Shown here piece after piece: positions 45,301 through 58,050 of a stretch of 64,000 bases of DNA. The stretch is from NCBI GenBank assembly GCA_023935145.1, contig CM043701.1, positions 75,080,817 to 75,144,816 on the forward strand, written 5' to 3'. The stretch's first letter is position 1; every line of letters begins with the position of its first letter. Position numbers and translations under genes: made by a program. This DNA comes from Bretschneidera sinensis. Its lineage: Eukaryota; Streptophyta; Magnoliopsida; Brassicales; Akaniaceae. The notes beneath the pieces are model-generated. The model saw nothing but the letters and a program-made list of their open reading frames with translations, did not search any database and was not told the origin of the DNA.

Positions 45301-45637
45301 ACAACAACCTCAGGCACTGCCCTCGCCTATTCATCAAGTCTATGATATAGGCTACTAACTCTATCATCTGTTTCATCTCTTTCAACTTTAGATTAATATC
45401 AATTATACTATCAAAACTTTCCTTTCTAGGAACCACAGATTCAGACTCAACCTCAGCTTGTTAAAATATTGGGGGCCTACCACGCGCTCTCAAATCAACA
45501 ACTCTAACTCTAGCGCTTGCACGTCCACATGTCATCCTGAGACTATTAAAATATAATTTATTTTATTTTAACCTTCCACTTTCTTCCTTTTTATGTTGTC
45601 TATAGAATCATAAAGCTTAATGCTCTGATACCAAAAT

Positions 45638-47485
45638 TATAACGACCCATCCCGGGTTGGCCACCCCCGAGATGGTGTCATCACATTTTGAAATTCCAGC
45701 ACGACACATATATGCAACAATAAAAGTAATACTAACAGAAAGTTTTACTTTAATCCTCAACCCTCGACAGGGGAGATACATCATTCTGATCTTGACTTAA
45801 ACATAATATACAATGTAAAATGTATAAATATTTACAAATAAATTTTTATTTTATTTTCTCATTAGTTTGAGGATGTGGACACGTACGTGGCTTACAGAAA
45901 ATGATTTCGTCTAAATCTCAACTCACCAAACTATATGTCCTGCCTGTTACGTGAAATCATTATACAATGAGGGGTAAGTTTCACAAGCTCAGTGAATTAA
46001 ATTTACCAGAAGTATTCAATTTGTATAAATGGTCTTTCAATATTTAATCATTTATATCTCATACAACTTGAAAATATCATTCTACTATCTCTACACATAT
46101 CATAAGTCCCATTCTCTATCAATCTTTTTTTCTTATATTCTGGTTCACTTTAAGACTATCAATTATCTCATAATTACCTCGTAATGAGGTTCACAACATA
46201 AAGTCTACCATTTAGATGGTTCTTATCATATCATATTTCTATGTTTCTTTATCACCATAACTGTCTCTCAGTGAGACTCATTCATCTATAAATAAATGTA
46301 CAATAACAAACAACACTTTAACATTTCAGTAATGCAATCAATATTTAAAACAGATGCAATGCATGAACTATTATTAGGGAACGTCTTCCTACATGTCGAC
46401 ATGTTTTTATCTTAGACTAGCCCCCTCCCGGTTTTTTTGATTTCCAGCATATACCGGCTGTCACAGTTTTCCTTTATTTTCAGTATATACCAACGGTCAC
46501 GGTTTTTCAATTAGACCGACTGCCTCCCAGTTCTTTTATTTCATGCATATCCATATGAACAATGATATGAAATATGCATATGAACTATAACATTAAAAAC
46601 AAACATGAATTCAAATATTTAAATTAGCTATCCTGATTATTCTTAAATTATTATTTGAAAAATTCCACTAAATTCCTCTCCGCATAAATCGCATAAAATC
46701 ATCAATCATAGCTTGTCAAGATCCGCTAAATTTCATCTCCTCATAAATCATATCAAAACATCAACCATAGCTCATCAATAATTTCACTTATCGTTTTTAT
46801 TATTAAATCAACTTACTATTCTAAAAATATTGTTTCTCATAAAATAATTCTCTACACATCCACTATTCCTATCATACCTATCAATCAATTTTCATCTATC
46901 ACCAAAGCATAAGTTAATAATTTATTATAATATTATCACTAGATATTTCATATTTATCTTGATTATTTAAAGTAAATCTAACTCACTACGTAGCACTTAG
47001 AGCTACCTATAGATCACTTCCTTGTCTTTCCTGTTCCTCTCAGCAAATTTTCCCGGTTGCTGATCGTCAACACCTGACATAATATTTATATTAAATTTCT
47101 AATTTATTCTTCAATTCTTCATAATTTACTCCCTTTGAAAATTCACACTTTGAATTCCGAGAAATTTCATGTATGCTAAAAATTTAAAAAATAAACATCA
47201 CATTATTACCTTTTGTTTTTCTTAGAGCTCCTCGTAGTTCTCTATAAAATTCTCCTGTAAACCCCTTCAAAATTTTGTCCTTTCAACCTTTCTTTCGGTC
47301 CCTAAGTGTTTAGAGAAAATGAGTAGATTGAATTGAAGAATGGAGAAAACCAAAGATTTGCTAAGAAAAATTAAAGTAAAGCAAAGCAAACATTTGAAAT
47401 CCTTCGCATATATATTTTATTTTAATTTTATGTCACATTTATTAAATTACTTCTTTACCCATACTTTAAGAATATGGGTATTACA
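45638..47485 (-). repeat. E2 5' LTR
   Basis: Begins TATAACGACC (one change from TGTAACGACC) and ends GGGTATTACA. About 250 bp near 47390 that are present in E1 and the other E2 LTR, including the GCTGCCA-rich block, are deleted. Contains ACATGTCGACATGT (near 46391) and GTAGCACTTAGAGCTAC (46990-47006). Confidence 0.9.
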
Positions 47486-48678
47486 CCAATTGCCTTCCTG
47501 GTCTTCCCTTTTATGCATATAAACAATAATATGCAAGTAAGCATGCATCAAAGCATTCAATTCGAATCTCTAACTCTTTCTCAAAATTATTATTTTTATC
47601 ATATTTATTAAATTGTCTTCTTATATATCATATTAATTTTTCAATCATATTTTCAGAAATTTCATATAACTTCTCAGCATATTTTTCGTTAATCTATTCT
47701 TTTTAAAATATAAATTCTTATATAATTAATATTCAACAAACTATTTAATCCTTAATCAATAAATCGTTCAATTATCATACTTAACGGAAAATACATCATT
47801 CAATCATTACAATTCAACAATTTATTCAAATATCCTGAGATTGCGGATCACCAACAGCTAATCATAAATTTTTATAAATCTTACTATTTCATAACTTAAT
47901 TCAAACAATATAATTATTTAGTTATGAGTCTTATTGAAAATTTACTTCAAATATGATGAAATCTTGCTATTGTAATTGAATGACTGTACAATCTCTAATA
48001 TTGGAGAAATTTTCTTTATAACTTTTTGCTAAGAAGATTGAATTGAAGAAAGAAGGAAACCAAATGGGATTTGGTAAGGAAAATAAACAAACTCTTTGAA
48101 CCTTCAGAGACTTATAGCTTCCATTTTTTTTTCTTCTCTTTACCGTTTCACTAGAGACCATAAATTTTAATTTAATTTTTTTATCGCCGCTTGCCGCTTC
48201 GTGAAGTCTGTGAATTTTTTAAATACAATTTACATATTTGCCATTGGTTATTTACCATTCTACCATCATTTAAAATTTACTGTTTTGCCATTACAATATT
48301 ATTGTTTTGCCATTACATAATTACATTTTTGCCATTTATCCTTTAAAATCAAATTTTCAACTTTTCTTCCTTCCAAAAATTTTATAAAAATTATTGAGAG
48401 ATATAAAAATTTATATTTTCTTCTAATTTTTTTTATTATTTTCCTCAACTTCAATCAATATTTTTCTTCAAAATTATTTCATTTTAACTTCAAATTTAAA
48501 AAAATTTCATTACTTTCTTATTAAAAAATTTCTAACTCTTTTCAATAAAAATTTCAATATAATTTTTTTAAATATTATTTCAAATGAATACTAAATATTT
48601 CATCAATAAATTATTTAATTCAATATAATACATCTAAAATTACTTCTTTACCCTTATTTTATGAACACGAGTACTATA
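47486..48678 (-). repeat. E3 3' LTR, partial
   Basis: Matches 54460-55724 of the 5' LTR. A deletion of about 110 bp near 47835 removes the hairpin and AAGGAGGTGATCC region present in the other LTRs. The end reads TACTATA instead of TACTACA. Confidence 0.85.
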
Positions 48679-48739
48679 ATTCTACCCACCTTATAAAAAT
48701 TTCGTCCTCGAAATTACCTTACCTAACTCATGACAAAAG

Positions 48740-49240
48740 CTAGGGGTACTCTTTCCTCATTCTTGTCTCATGCTCCCAAGTAATTTCTTCAACATCTTTG
48801 TTTTGACATAACAGTTTAACTAAATGATTAACTTTATTACTAAAGACTTGTTCCTTTCTGTCTAGAATTCTGACTGGTACTTGTATAAAGGTCAAATCTT
48901 TCTGAAGTTCTACAGCTTGACTAGGAACACTATAGGATTTATCATGTAAACACTTTCTTAAAAGTGAAACATGAAACACATTGTGTAATTGCTTTAACTC
49001 TAGAAGCAAATGCAATCTATATGCTACTGGTTCAACTCTTTCAATCACCTCATATGGCCCCACAAATCTCAGACTCAACTTTCTTTTCTTTTTAAATCTC
49101 AATACACCCTTCCACAGAGATATCTTCAAATACACCCAGTCATCAACTTGAAACTTAAAAGGTTGTCTTCTATTATCAGCATATCCCTTTCTATCTGTTC
49201 TGTGCTGCTCTAAGGTTCTTTCTAACCAGTTTGATAATCA
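48740..49240 (-). pseudogene. E3 integrase C-terminus and chromodomain
   Basis: An open frame from 49135 reads LKISLWKGVLRFKKK, LSLRFVGPYEVIERV, NVFHVSLLRKCLHD, then VRILDRKEQVF, NKVNHLVKLLCQN and EEITWEHETRMRKEYP. The last part is the chromodomain-like tail of Tekay integrases, with the W-E end typical of the fold. It is complete to its end at 48740. Confidence 0.87.
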
Positions 49241-49259
49241 TAGTAGTCAAATATATCAT

Positions 49260-50211
49260 TTCTGGACCAAATATCTTTCTTTCTCCAACTTTTTCCTAAC
49301 ATACTAGAGTTTTGCACCTTCTACCATATAAAGCCTCAAATGGTGCCATCCCAATACTAGTTTGATACTGATTATAGTATACAAACTCGATCAAAGGTAA
49401 ATAAGCATCTCAACTCATTGAAAAACTCAATACACTTGCCCTCAACATATCTTCTAGTATTTTAATGATTCTCTCTGTCTGCCAATCAGTTTGAGGATGA
49501 AAAGCTGTACTAAACTGCAACTGTGTACCCATAGATTTCTGAAAACCCCTCCAAAATCTAAAAGTAAATCTAGAATCTCTATATAATACAATGCTCAAAG
49601 GTATTCCATGTAATTTCATAATTTTCGCTACATACAATTCAGCCAAATTTTCAGGACTCCATATAGTTTTAATAGGAAGGAAATGCGAAGACTTAGAAAG
49701 TCTATCCCACTATAACCTATAAAACATCATGACCTCTTTAGGTACGGGGAAAGCCAAAGACAAAATACATACTTAGATTCTCCCATGGCCATTTAGGTAC
49801 TGGAAAAGGCTGTAATAAACCTGTCGGATGTCTATTATCAGACTTCACTTGTTGACAAATCAAACATATAGAAATATACTGAGCTATATCCTTTTTCATC
49901 CCTGATCACCAATAATTCTATCTCAACCCCTTGTACATCTTATTATTACTCGGGTGCATATAATACATAGAATTATGAGCATATTTTAGTATCCCCTTTC
50001 TTATCTCAACATCATTGGGAACACAAACTCTATGTCTCAATACCACCATACCATATTCTCTAATTCTAAACTCAGTCGGCTTCCCACTCAATACTTCCTG
50101 TTTGATCTTCTCTATCCTTTCATCCCTACTCTGCATCTGTAACAAGCGATTAATAATAGAAGATTGTACCACCATATTTTCCATCAATACTCCTCTATCA
50201 CTGATACTCAA
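49260..50211 (-). pseudogene. E3 integrase zinc finger and core
   Basis: 50211-49918 holds VCVPNDVEIRKGIL and MHPSNNKMYKGLR (zinc-finger region). The core follows in broken frames with CLICQQVKSD, the first Asp region, then 49646-49410: AELYVAKIMKLHGIPLSIV, YRDSRFTFRFW (second Asp) and FHPQTDWQTERI (Glu region, with Trp replacing Gly). Unlike E1 and E2 the core is not deleted. Confidence 0.86.
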
Positions 50212-50219
50212 CTACATTC

Positions 50220-50782
50220 TTATTTCTTTCAATTTTATCATAAAGCTAATATTATGACTCCCAATAGCAGCTAATCTCCCTGTAGACTTTCTACTTAATG
50301 CATCAGCTACTATATTAGCCTTCCCTGGATGATAATGAATTGTACAGTCATAGTCACTAATCAATTTCATCCACTTCCTTTACATCAAACTCAACTCTCT
50401 CTAGGTAGGTAAATGCTTCAAATTTTTATTATGTCTCAAAATCTTCAAAGCAAAAACTATGGTAGCCAATTTTAAATCATAGGTTGGGTAATTTCTTTCA
50501 TGGTTCTTCAATTTCCTAGAAGCATAGGCTATAACTCTCATGTTGCATCAACACACATCCCAACCCTTGATGCGATGCATCACTATATACCACAAATCCT
50601 TCATCACCAGAAGGAAGCATTAATACCGGAGCAATAGTCAATTTTTCTTTCAACAGATAGAAACTCTTCTCACATTCTTCTAACCACATAAACTTCACTT
50701 CATTCTTAGTCAATCTGGTCAATGGTCCAGCAATAATAGAAAAATTCTGGATAAACCTCCTATAGTAACCAACCAACCCCAA
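50220..50782 (-). pseudogene. E3 RT end and RNase H
   Basis: 50782-50516 reads [40 protein letters not shown] with the first RNase H Asp. A frameshift follows, then a roughly 70-bp deletion that removes the [17 protein letters not shown] equivalent, so the domain cannot function. The end [20 protein letters not shown] is present near 50340-50280. Confidence 0.86.
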
Positions 50783-50794
50783 AAAGCTTCTAAT

Positions 50795-51661
50795 TTAAGT
50801 CACACTAGTGGGTCTTTCCCAATTCAACATTGCCTCCACTTTCTGTGGGTCAACTACTATACCAAATCCTGATACAAAATGCTCCAAGAAAGATATTTCA
50901 CTCAACCAAAACCCAAACTTAGAGAACTTTCCATATAATTTCTCTCTCCTCAGAATTTCCAACATTATCTCTAAATGTTGGATACGCTCTTCCTCATCCT
51001 TGGAATATACCAGAATATCATCAATAAATACAATAAAAAATTTATCTAAGAATGGTTTAAACACTCGATTCATTAGGTCCTTAAATGTTGCAGGAGCATT
51101 AGTCAACCCAAATGGCATCATAAGGAACTCATAATAGCCATAACGTGTCCTAAAAGCAGTCTTAGGCACGCCCTCCTCCTTTATCCTCAATTGATGATAA
51201 CCTGATCTTAGGAATATCTTAGAAAACAACCTAACCTCCTGTAATTGCTTAAATAAATCATTTATTTTAGGAAAAGGATATTTATTATTGACGGTGATCT
51301 TATTCAACTATCTATAATCAATACCCAACCTCATAATTCCATCATTCTTCTTCACAAACAACACAGGGGCTCCCCAGGGCGATATGTTAGGTTGAATAAA
51401 TTGTTTATCTAGCAACTCCTGAAGTTGAACTTTCAATTCTTCCAACTCAGCTGGTATCATTCTATAAGGTACTATAGATATGAGTGTTGATCCTAGAATC
51501 ACCTCAATAGAAAACTCAATCTCCCTATTGGGAGACAAACCAGACAACTCCTCAGGGAACACATCGAAAAAATATTTCACTACTAAGATTTCTTCTAACT
51601 TTTTAATCTCCTTTCTAGAATCCACCACATACGCCAAATACACCTCATAACCCTTCTTCAA
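50795..51661 (-). pseudogene. E3 reverse transcriptase, nearly intact, with in-frame TAG
   Basis: One frame spans the domain: [25 protein letters not shown] (51310-51308), [51 protein letters not shown] and the intact catalytic box [16 protein letters not shown] just after 50795 follows NWERPTSVT. Only the two stops break the frame; catalytic aspartates are kept. The TAG occupies the place of the usual residue between DYR and LNK and is shared with E1 and E2. Confidence 0.9.
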
Positions 51662-51991
51662 CTATCTACTAGTAGTTAAAGCAAAAATAAGACTGCTGGC
51701 AAGTATCTTACGTTCTCCCTGAAAATTAAAGTCCTCTTGTCCTGGTATCCTGAACACAACATTCTTCCTAAAACAATCTACCCAAGCATAATATGCAAAT
51801 AACCAATTCATCCCCATAATTAAATCAAAATTTGTCATGTCTAAAGGTAAAAAATCAACTTTAAATTCTCTATCAGCCATACTAATCACACAACCTTGAT
51901 AAATTGTCTTGATAATAACCTTATCCCTAGTAAGAACCTCAACAATAATAGCATGGATCAAAAGACTAACACAAGCATCAATAGATTTCAT
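51662..51991 (-). pseudogene. E3 protease (partial)
   Basis: Open frame with KSIDACVSLLIHAIIVEVLT, QGCVISMADREFKVDFLPLDM, FDLIMGMNWLFAYYAWVDC. The active-site Asp lies upstream near 52025, where THSFAS-like text is in a broken frame. It ends at a TAG that replaces a Trp codon kept in E1 and E2 (R-W-LKK). Confidence 0.84.
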
Positions 51992-52120
51992 ATAAAAACT
52001 AGATGCAAAAGAATGGGTTACACCATGATCAATTAATTATCTAGCAGGTTTATTAAGAATAGATGCCATACCCATAACAATATTAGGAGCGGTATGTGCA
52101 TCATGTTGGGTCAATACATA

Positions 52121-53273
52121 TCATCTCTCAGCTATTGAATCTCTACCTCTACCCCGCATACTCTCTGATCCACCACCTCTTTCCACATGTTTTCTCCCAA
52201 CACCTCCAGCACTTATCTCAACAGATTTCCCCACTGAACAATCTACACTAATATGTCCTCCCACACCACATATAAAGCACATTAGAGTAGGACAATTCTG
52301 AGATAGATGCCCAATCTGATTACATCTACAGAAAACTTTTATCTCTCGATCATACATCATATTATCATTTCCCCTTGGTGGTATACATACTCTTCTACCA
52401 TAACTTCCAATTCTCATAGCCTGTCTCCTAAATCTAAGAGTCCTACCAATATTACTTTGAGCTATAGAAGCAATAGATCCTGTTTGCCTCTGACTCTGCA
52501 TTATAGTTCCCTATGACAAGGAACACCCCATTTGGGGTGGTCTCCCACCCTGTACACTCATACTACTATCGCCTCAGGGTCCCTTAAATCTAGACCTCTT
52601 CAGCCAATCCCTCCAACCTCTAAACTCCACCACATCATTTTCAATCTGTAATGCTTTATCCACCATTATAGCATAATTCCCAATACCTATATAAGAGAGT
52701 TTAGTTCGAATTTCAAAGTGTAACCCACCTAAAAATCTCTTACATTTCTTTTCTTCTGTATTTACTAACTCAGGTACAAACCTCGACAGGGCTATAAATT
52801 TACTATCATACTCAGCCACAGATAAAGTATTATGCCTTAAATGAATAAAATATCTCTCTTACTATAAACGTATCTAGAAAATACTTCGCAAATAACACAT
52901 CCTTAAACTTATGCCTAGTTAAGGGTTGATCTATCCATGTACTCAATTTAGGTAGAATATCCTCTCATCATTGAGAAGCTTCACTTTCCAGCTTAAATAA
53001 AGCAAAAGCAACCTTCTGCTTATTTATCATTAGTAAGACTTCAAAATATTTCTCAACATGTTTAATCCACTACTCAGATTCAATAGGATTTAAAAATCCT
53101 TTAAAAGACCGGGATTTAAATTTAATAAATCTCACAAAACAATCCCCTTGAATTTCATGTGCAAACACACCCTCTCCATCATAAGCCTTTTGTCTCACTA
53201 CATCTGGTTCTATTCTACCCCTTTCCTTTAGTCTCCTTTGTAAATTATCAGCTCTTTCTTCTACTGTATTCAT
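52121..53273 (-). pseudogene. E3 gag with zinc knuckles
   Basis: 53273-53070 begins the gag (MNTVEERADNLQRRLKE). 52819-52574 reads MAEYDSKFIALSRFVPELV and CKRFLGGLHFEIR, the capsid C-terminal part. 52501-52121 has two zinc knuckles: a damaged one (FCRCNQIGHLSQNC) and a perfect one (CFICGVGGHISVDC). The frames are separate. Confidence 0.86.
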
Positions 53274-53531
53274 TCTCTCTATAGCATGATCAAGAACTTT
53301 TCTCTACTAGTACTAGCTACCTGTTCCTTTGCATGAACTACAGACTCGACTTCCTCCTTCGCTTCAATTCTTCTAAATATTGGGGGTCTACCATATCCTC
53401 TCTGGTTCAGTAATCTAGCTCTAGATCTAGCACGTCCCTCTGCATTAAAATGTAGTTAATTTAAATCTCCCACTTCTTTAAACTTTGTATGCAGTCTACA
53501 GAATCGTAAAATCAGGCTCTGATACAAAAAT

Positions 53532-55724
53532 TGTAACGACCCATCCCGAGTTAGCCACCCCTAAGACAATGTCGTCACGTTTTAAAAGCCCTGCTTGACA
53601 CATATATGTAACAATATAAAAACATACATCGACTGAAAATATATACATACATCAATCCTCAACCCTTAACAGGGGAGTTATATTATTAATATCCCAACTG
53701 AAACAATATATACAACATATCATGCATGAATCTTTACCATTTTTTTTTCCATTAGTCTGAGGATATGGACCACAAGACTTACAGATAATAACTCAGTCTG
53801 AATCTCAGCTCACAAATCTATTTGTCCTGCCCACTACTTGAATTTATTTAACAATGAGGAGTGAGCTTCAGAAGCTCAATGAATGAAATTTACTAGAAGT
53901 ACTCGATTTGTATACTTTTAGTTATATTCATTCGTTGTTAAATCAACATAATTAACCATCTATCTCTTCTCATATTCTAATTTAATCATTTATAAATTTC
54001 TCTTAATAAATAAATTATCAGGCTATCATCTTTCAATACATATATCTCATATATTTTATCAATTTAATATCATTATAAAGTTCACATCATATAAATAATC
54101 AATAATATAATTCTTTATTATGTCATCATTTCTATTTATCTATCATCAAAATTTTCTCATTATGAGACTCATTTATCTATCAATCATCTAATACTCAAAA
54201 CTGATTCTTTAGCATATCAAACATTAATAATAAAGATTTTAAAAAATATTATCTATGAATTTAAATGATCTTTCTTTCTTTCTCATAAGATCATTTCATA
54301 TTATCATCTAGGAACGGCCCACATATCAACATGTTTCAGCCAGATCAGCTATCTTCCTGGTCTTCTAAGCCAGACCAGCTGTCTTTTTGGTCTTCTCAGC
54401 TAGACCAGCTGCCTTCCTGGTCTTCTCAGCCAGACCAGCTGCCTTCCTGGTTTTCTCAGCCAGACCAACTGCCTTTATGGTCTTCCTTTTTATGCATATG
54501 AGCAATAATATGCAAGCAAGCGTACATCAAAGCATTCAATTCAACTATCTAGCTTTTTCTCAAAATTATTATTTTTATCATATTTATTAATTTGTCTCCT
54601 CATATATCATATCAATTTTTCAATCATATTTTCAGAAACTTCATATAATTTCTCAGCATATTTTTCGTTAATCCACACTTTTTAAAATATAAATTCTTAT
54701 ATAATTAATATTCAACATACTATTTAATCCCCAATTAATAAATCAATCAATTATCATACTTAACATAAAATACATAATTAAATCATTATAATTCAACCAT
54801 TTATTCAAATATAATAAATTTATATTTTTATTGGTCTCGATTACTAAAAGCAAATCTAACTCACCATGTAGCACTTAAAACTACCAGTGGATCACCTCCT
54901 TACCTTTCCTGCTCTTTTCAGAAATTTCTTGAGATTGCTGATCACCAACACCTAATCATAAATTTTCATAAATCTTATTATTTTATAATTTAATTCAAAC
55001 TATATAATTATTTATTTATGAGTCTTATTGAAAATTTACCTCAAATATGATGAAATCTTGCTATTGTAATTGAATGACGGTACTATCTCTAATATTGGAG
55101 AAATTTTCTTTATAACTTTTTGCTAAGAAATTTGAATTGAATAAAGAAGGAAACCAAACAGGATTTGGTAAGGAAAATAAACAAACTCTCTTAACCTTCA
55201 GAGACTTATAACTTCCATTCTTTTCTCTTCACCATTTTACCAGGAACCATAAATTTTAAATTTTAAATTTTTGTTTATTTTTTTTTTATGGCCGCTTCAC
55301 TACTTCATGAAGTCTACAATTTTTTTTGAATACAATTTACATATGTCAATAGTTTTTTACAATTCTACCATCAATTAAAATTTACTGTTTTGCCATTATA
55401 TAATTACAGTTTTACCATTTATCATTTAAAATCAATTTTTCATCTTTCTAAAAAATTTATATTTTCTTCCAAAATTTTTAAATTATTTTCCTCAACTTCA
55501 ATCAATATTTTTATTCAAAATTCTTTCATTTCAACATCAAATTTTAAAAAAATTTAGTAATTACTTCTTCAAAAATTTCTAACTCTTTTTAACAAAATTT
55601 TCAATATTATTTTGCAAACATTATTTCAAATTAATATTAAATCTTTCATCAATGGATTATTTAATTCAATATAATATATGCAAAATTACTTCTTTACCCT
55701 TATTTTATGAACTAGAGTACTACA
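53532..55724 (-). repeat. E3 5' LTR
   Basis: About 2.19 kb, from TGTAACGACC to TACTACA on the plus strand. The PBS lies just inside at 53516-53526. Contains the 30-bp minisatellite (54339-54487) and the hairpin GTAGCACTTAAAACTAC (54868-54884). The inner part is too diverged from the E1/E2 LTRs to be the same subfamily. Confidence 0.9.
54339..54487. repeat. 30-bp minisatellite in E3 LTR
   Basis: Five units built on CAGACCAGCTGCCTTCCTGG followed by TCTTCTCAGC, each 30 bp with one to three changes. The reverse-oriented equivalent in E4 (about 59720-59812) has three units. Confidence 0.92.
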
Positions 55725-57130
55725 TAACATGCATGTGATCTTATCTTGTCAATGAGTCATAGATAAATTTTTTTTAAAAAAAAAAATCCCTTTTCGGAAG
55801 AGAAAATTTTTGTTTATTGGTAGCAGGGTCTCTTTGATCAAATCTTCCCTAAGCAATACTGCCTCTTATTACATGTCTGTTTTCATGATTCTCCCACGTG
55901 TAGTTCGAGAGATTAATCACCAATAAGAATCTAATAATCAATATCTCGTTGATAAAAAAACCTCCATTGAATTCATTTTCACTCCTCTTAGATTTATATG
56001 CACGAATATACATAGAAAAATAAACTGTTATTGACACGTATGTAGTAGTCCCTTTCCTCCAATTGAGAAAATTTTAATTAGGTATATAACTACCAATGCA
56101 AGAGTGTAAATGTTGAAATTAATGTCATACAGTAAAAGGGGAAAACCAAACCCGCACATAAAATTGAATGATAAGTGAGCATCACACTTCAACTGCTTGA
56201 GACATGTTTTTATATATGATATATGATATTTTTTATTAGAAAAAAAAGAAGAAAAAAGGAGAGTAATCATCTATGATGGCTCTATTTTGTCGCCCAACTG
56301 ACACTGATTCAAAAACATTCAACGTTTCTCCATCCAAATAGTAGAGACCCCAAATGGTAAAAACCTAACATTTCTCTAATAAATTTGTGTATCCCTTGTT
56401 TGGATTTGTACACACTCCTTCCAAATCCTTTTCATTTTAAGGAATTTAAAAGATGTCAGTTTGGAAGGAAATGCCGAAATGGAGTGATAAATGTTCTTCG
56501 AAAATTGCCTTTATCTTCATTTAAGAATCTCCTAAACAAAAAGAATGGATGTTCTGTTAGTAGTATGCCCTTCAAGCCAACATTTGGTGTTAATACATAT
56601 TATTTGAAAAAAAAATCTTATTCAAATTGTTATAATTATTTAATAGCAAATTTTGATTATCATGAAATTTTTTTAAATTAAATTATCATGATTAAGTCCT
56701 TAGAATAAGAGCAATGGAGATAAGATTATGATGTAATCATAATAATGAGACCTAATCTTCTCAAAAGTTTTATTCTTAAATGTTCCCAGTCATAGGATAT
56801 TAATTGGACATTAGTAATTCATTTAGATTGGTATGTGCTATGTTAGCTCAATTGAAATGGTGAGTGATCTCAATGTCACTTATGTGCGACACTAAAACAA
56901 GTGTGTAGTTCTCATTGGAGAATAAGTTCACTGAACATGAATCGATTTAAGAACACCTACATAGAGTTTTGCTTGTCTATTAATTGGTAGTTCTTATGTT
57001 AATTTTGTGCATGCGATGCTTGGACCTGAGGTACCATGGTTATCTTTTATATGACTTAGTATACTTTGATGCTATTTAATATGGTTTAATACATGGATCA
57101 TTAGCAAGTAGTAATTGGGTATAATGGGTA
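55725..57130. other. non-coding, no gene recognised
   Basis: AT-rich DNA. The plus-strand ORF at 56385-56681 has no recognisable motif. The part from about 56700 to 57120 reads like leader or LTR-proximal DNA of a retroelement (ACCTGAGGTACCATGGTTAT), but without boundaries I leave it unassigned. Confidence 0.35.
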
Positions 57131-58050
57131 TCATATGGAGATATGTGAGCATAAAATAAGGGATCTATCACTCTTAAACATAGAGAGAGAATACCCTATG
57201 TGATCTACTAAGACATGTGAGCCACAACTGGTATCTAATACCCATGAAGAAGTATTTTTAATATTTAAGTTAACATCAATAAAAAAAAATTCGGACATAC
57301 CTCCCAAAGGATTTTCCTTCAAGGTTGCAAGGTAATCATTGTAATTCCTCTTCCAATGCCCATCCTTGCTACAATGGAGGCGTTATCCCTTATCTTTCTT
57401 GGCTTTCAAAAAACTAGCCTTGTAATCAGCATCAACATGCATAATAGATGTTTTTCCCTTCTTAATTGTACTCTTAACAGTCTTCAAAATGTTTACAAGC
57501 TCTAGAAACATACATTCTATCTTCTATCTTATTCATGTTGTAGTTCATAACGAACTGGGAAAGGATTGTAGAATCAAGTCATTACTTAACTCTGCATCTA
57601 TATAAAAACCAAGCCTATCCAATTGCTTGATATATTTGATCATCTTCAATCCATGCTTATGTTCTGATGATCCTTTAGGCATCCTAGCTCTAAAGAGGTC
57701 CTTATAGATCTGGAGCCTTTCATTATGATATGTTCACCATACAACTCTTGTAGATGAAACAAAATTGAAAATGCACCTTCCTTTTTATCATGCTGCTTTC
57801 GAAACTCATTTGAAATTGATGCTAGCATATAACATATTGTCTTTAAGTCAATCTCTTTCCACATCTCATAAATACCGACCTTCTCTTCCAGAGCATTCTC
57901 AGAAAGACTGGTTGGGAATGATTGATCAAGAACATAGATTATCTTTTCAAAATTGAGAACAATTCTTAAGTTCCTTATCCAATCAAGAAAATTAGGTCCA
58001 GTCAGCCTATTGGATCAAGGATTCTAGATGGTGGGTTGAGATTAGCTATT
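57131..58050 (-). pseudogene. Ty1/copia gag and protease start
   Basis: The minus strand reads LTGPNFLDWIRNLRIVLNFE (from about 58000), ICYMLASISNEF, SILFHLQELYGEH and DAELSNDLILQSFPSS, the UBN2-type gag of small copia elements. The zinc knuckle is damaged (HCSKDGHWKRNYND, with the first and last Cys lost). A protease start, SSWVLDTSCGSHV, follows with Asp-Thr-Ser instead of Asp-Thr/Ser-Gly. The homology ends near 57150. Several frameshifts. Confidence 0.83.

Larger units (their letters stand above)
39387..47485 (-). mobile_element. E2: Tekay-type Ty3/gypsy element, 3' LTR truncated
   Basis: Minus-strand element closely related to E1. The 3' LTR (39387-40632) lacks roughly its outer 760 bp; the 5' LTR is 45638-47485. 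PBS at 45622-45633. The inner sequence contains degraded gag, a gapped protease, a triplicated RT segment, RNase H and an integrase with the same core deletion as E1. It is inserted in the LTR of E3: the DNA right of 47485 continues E3 LTR sequence. The TSD cannot be checked because its left flank is deleted. Confidence 0.88.
47486..55724 (-). mobile_element. E3: Tekay-type Ty3/gypsy element, best preserved pol of the window
   Basis: Minus strand. 3' LTR remnant 47486-48678, inner region 48679-53531, 5' LTR 53532-55724. E2 sits in its 3' LTR and the outer part of that LTR is gone. Protease, RT and the start of RNase H lie in one frame with only a few stops; a chromodomain is readable. No TSD can be confirmed; the right flank is TAACA. 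Confidence 0.88.

Noticed and set aside
50795..51991. E3 as an active element
   Set aside because: Despite an intact catalytic box, there are in-frame stops, an RNase H frameshift plus deletion, broken gag frames and a lost LTR end.
56385..56681. 98-codon plus-strand ORF
   Set aside because: No recognisable domain, AT-rich composition, and no splice or promoter context.
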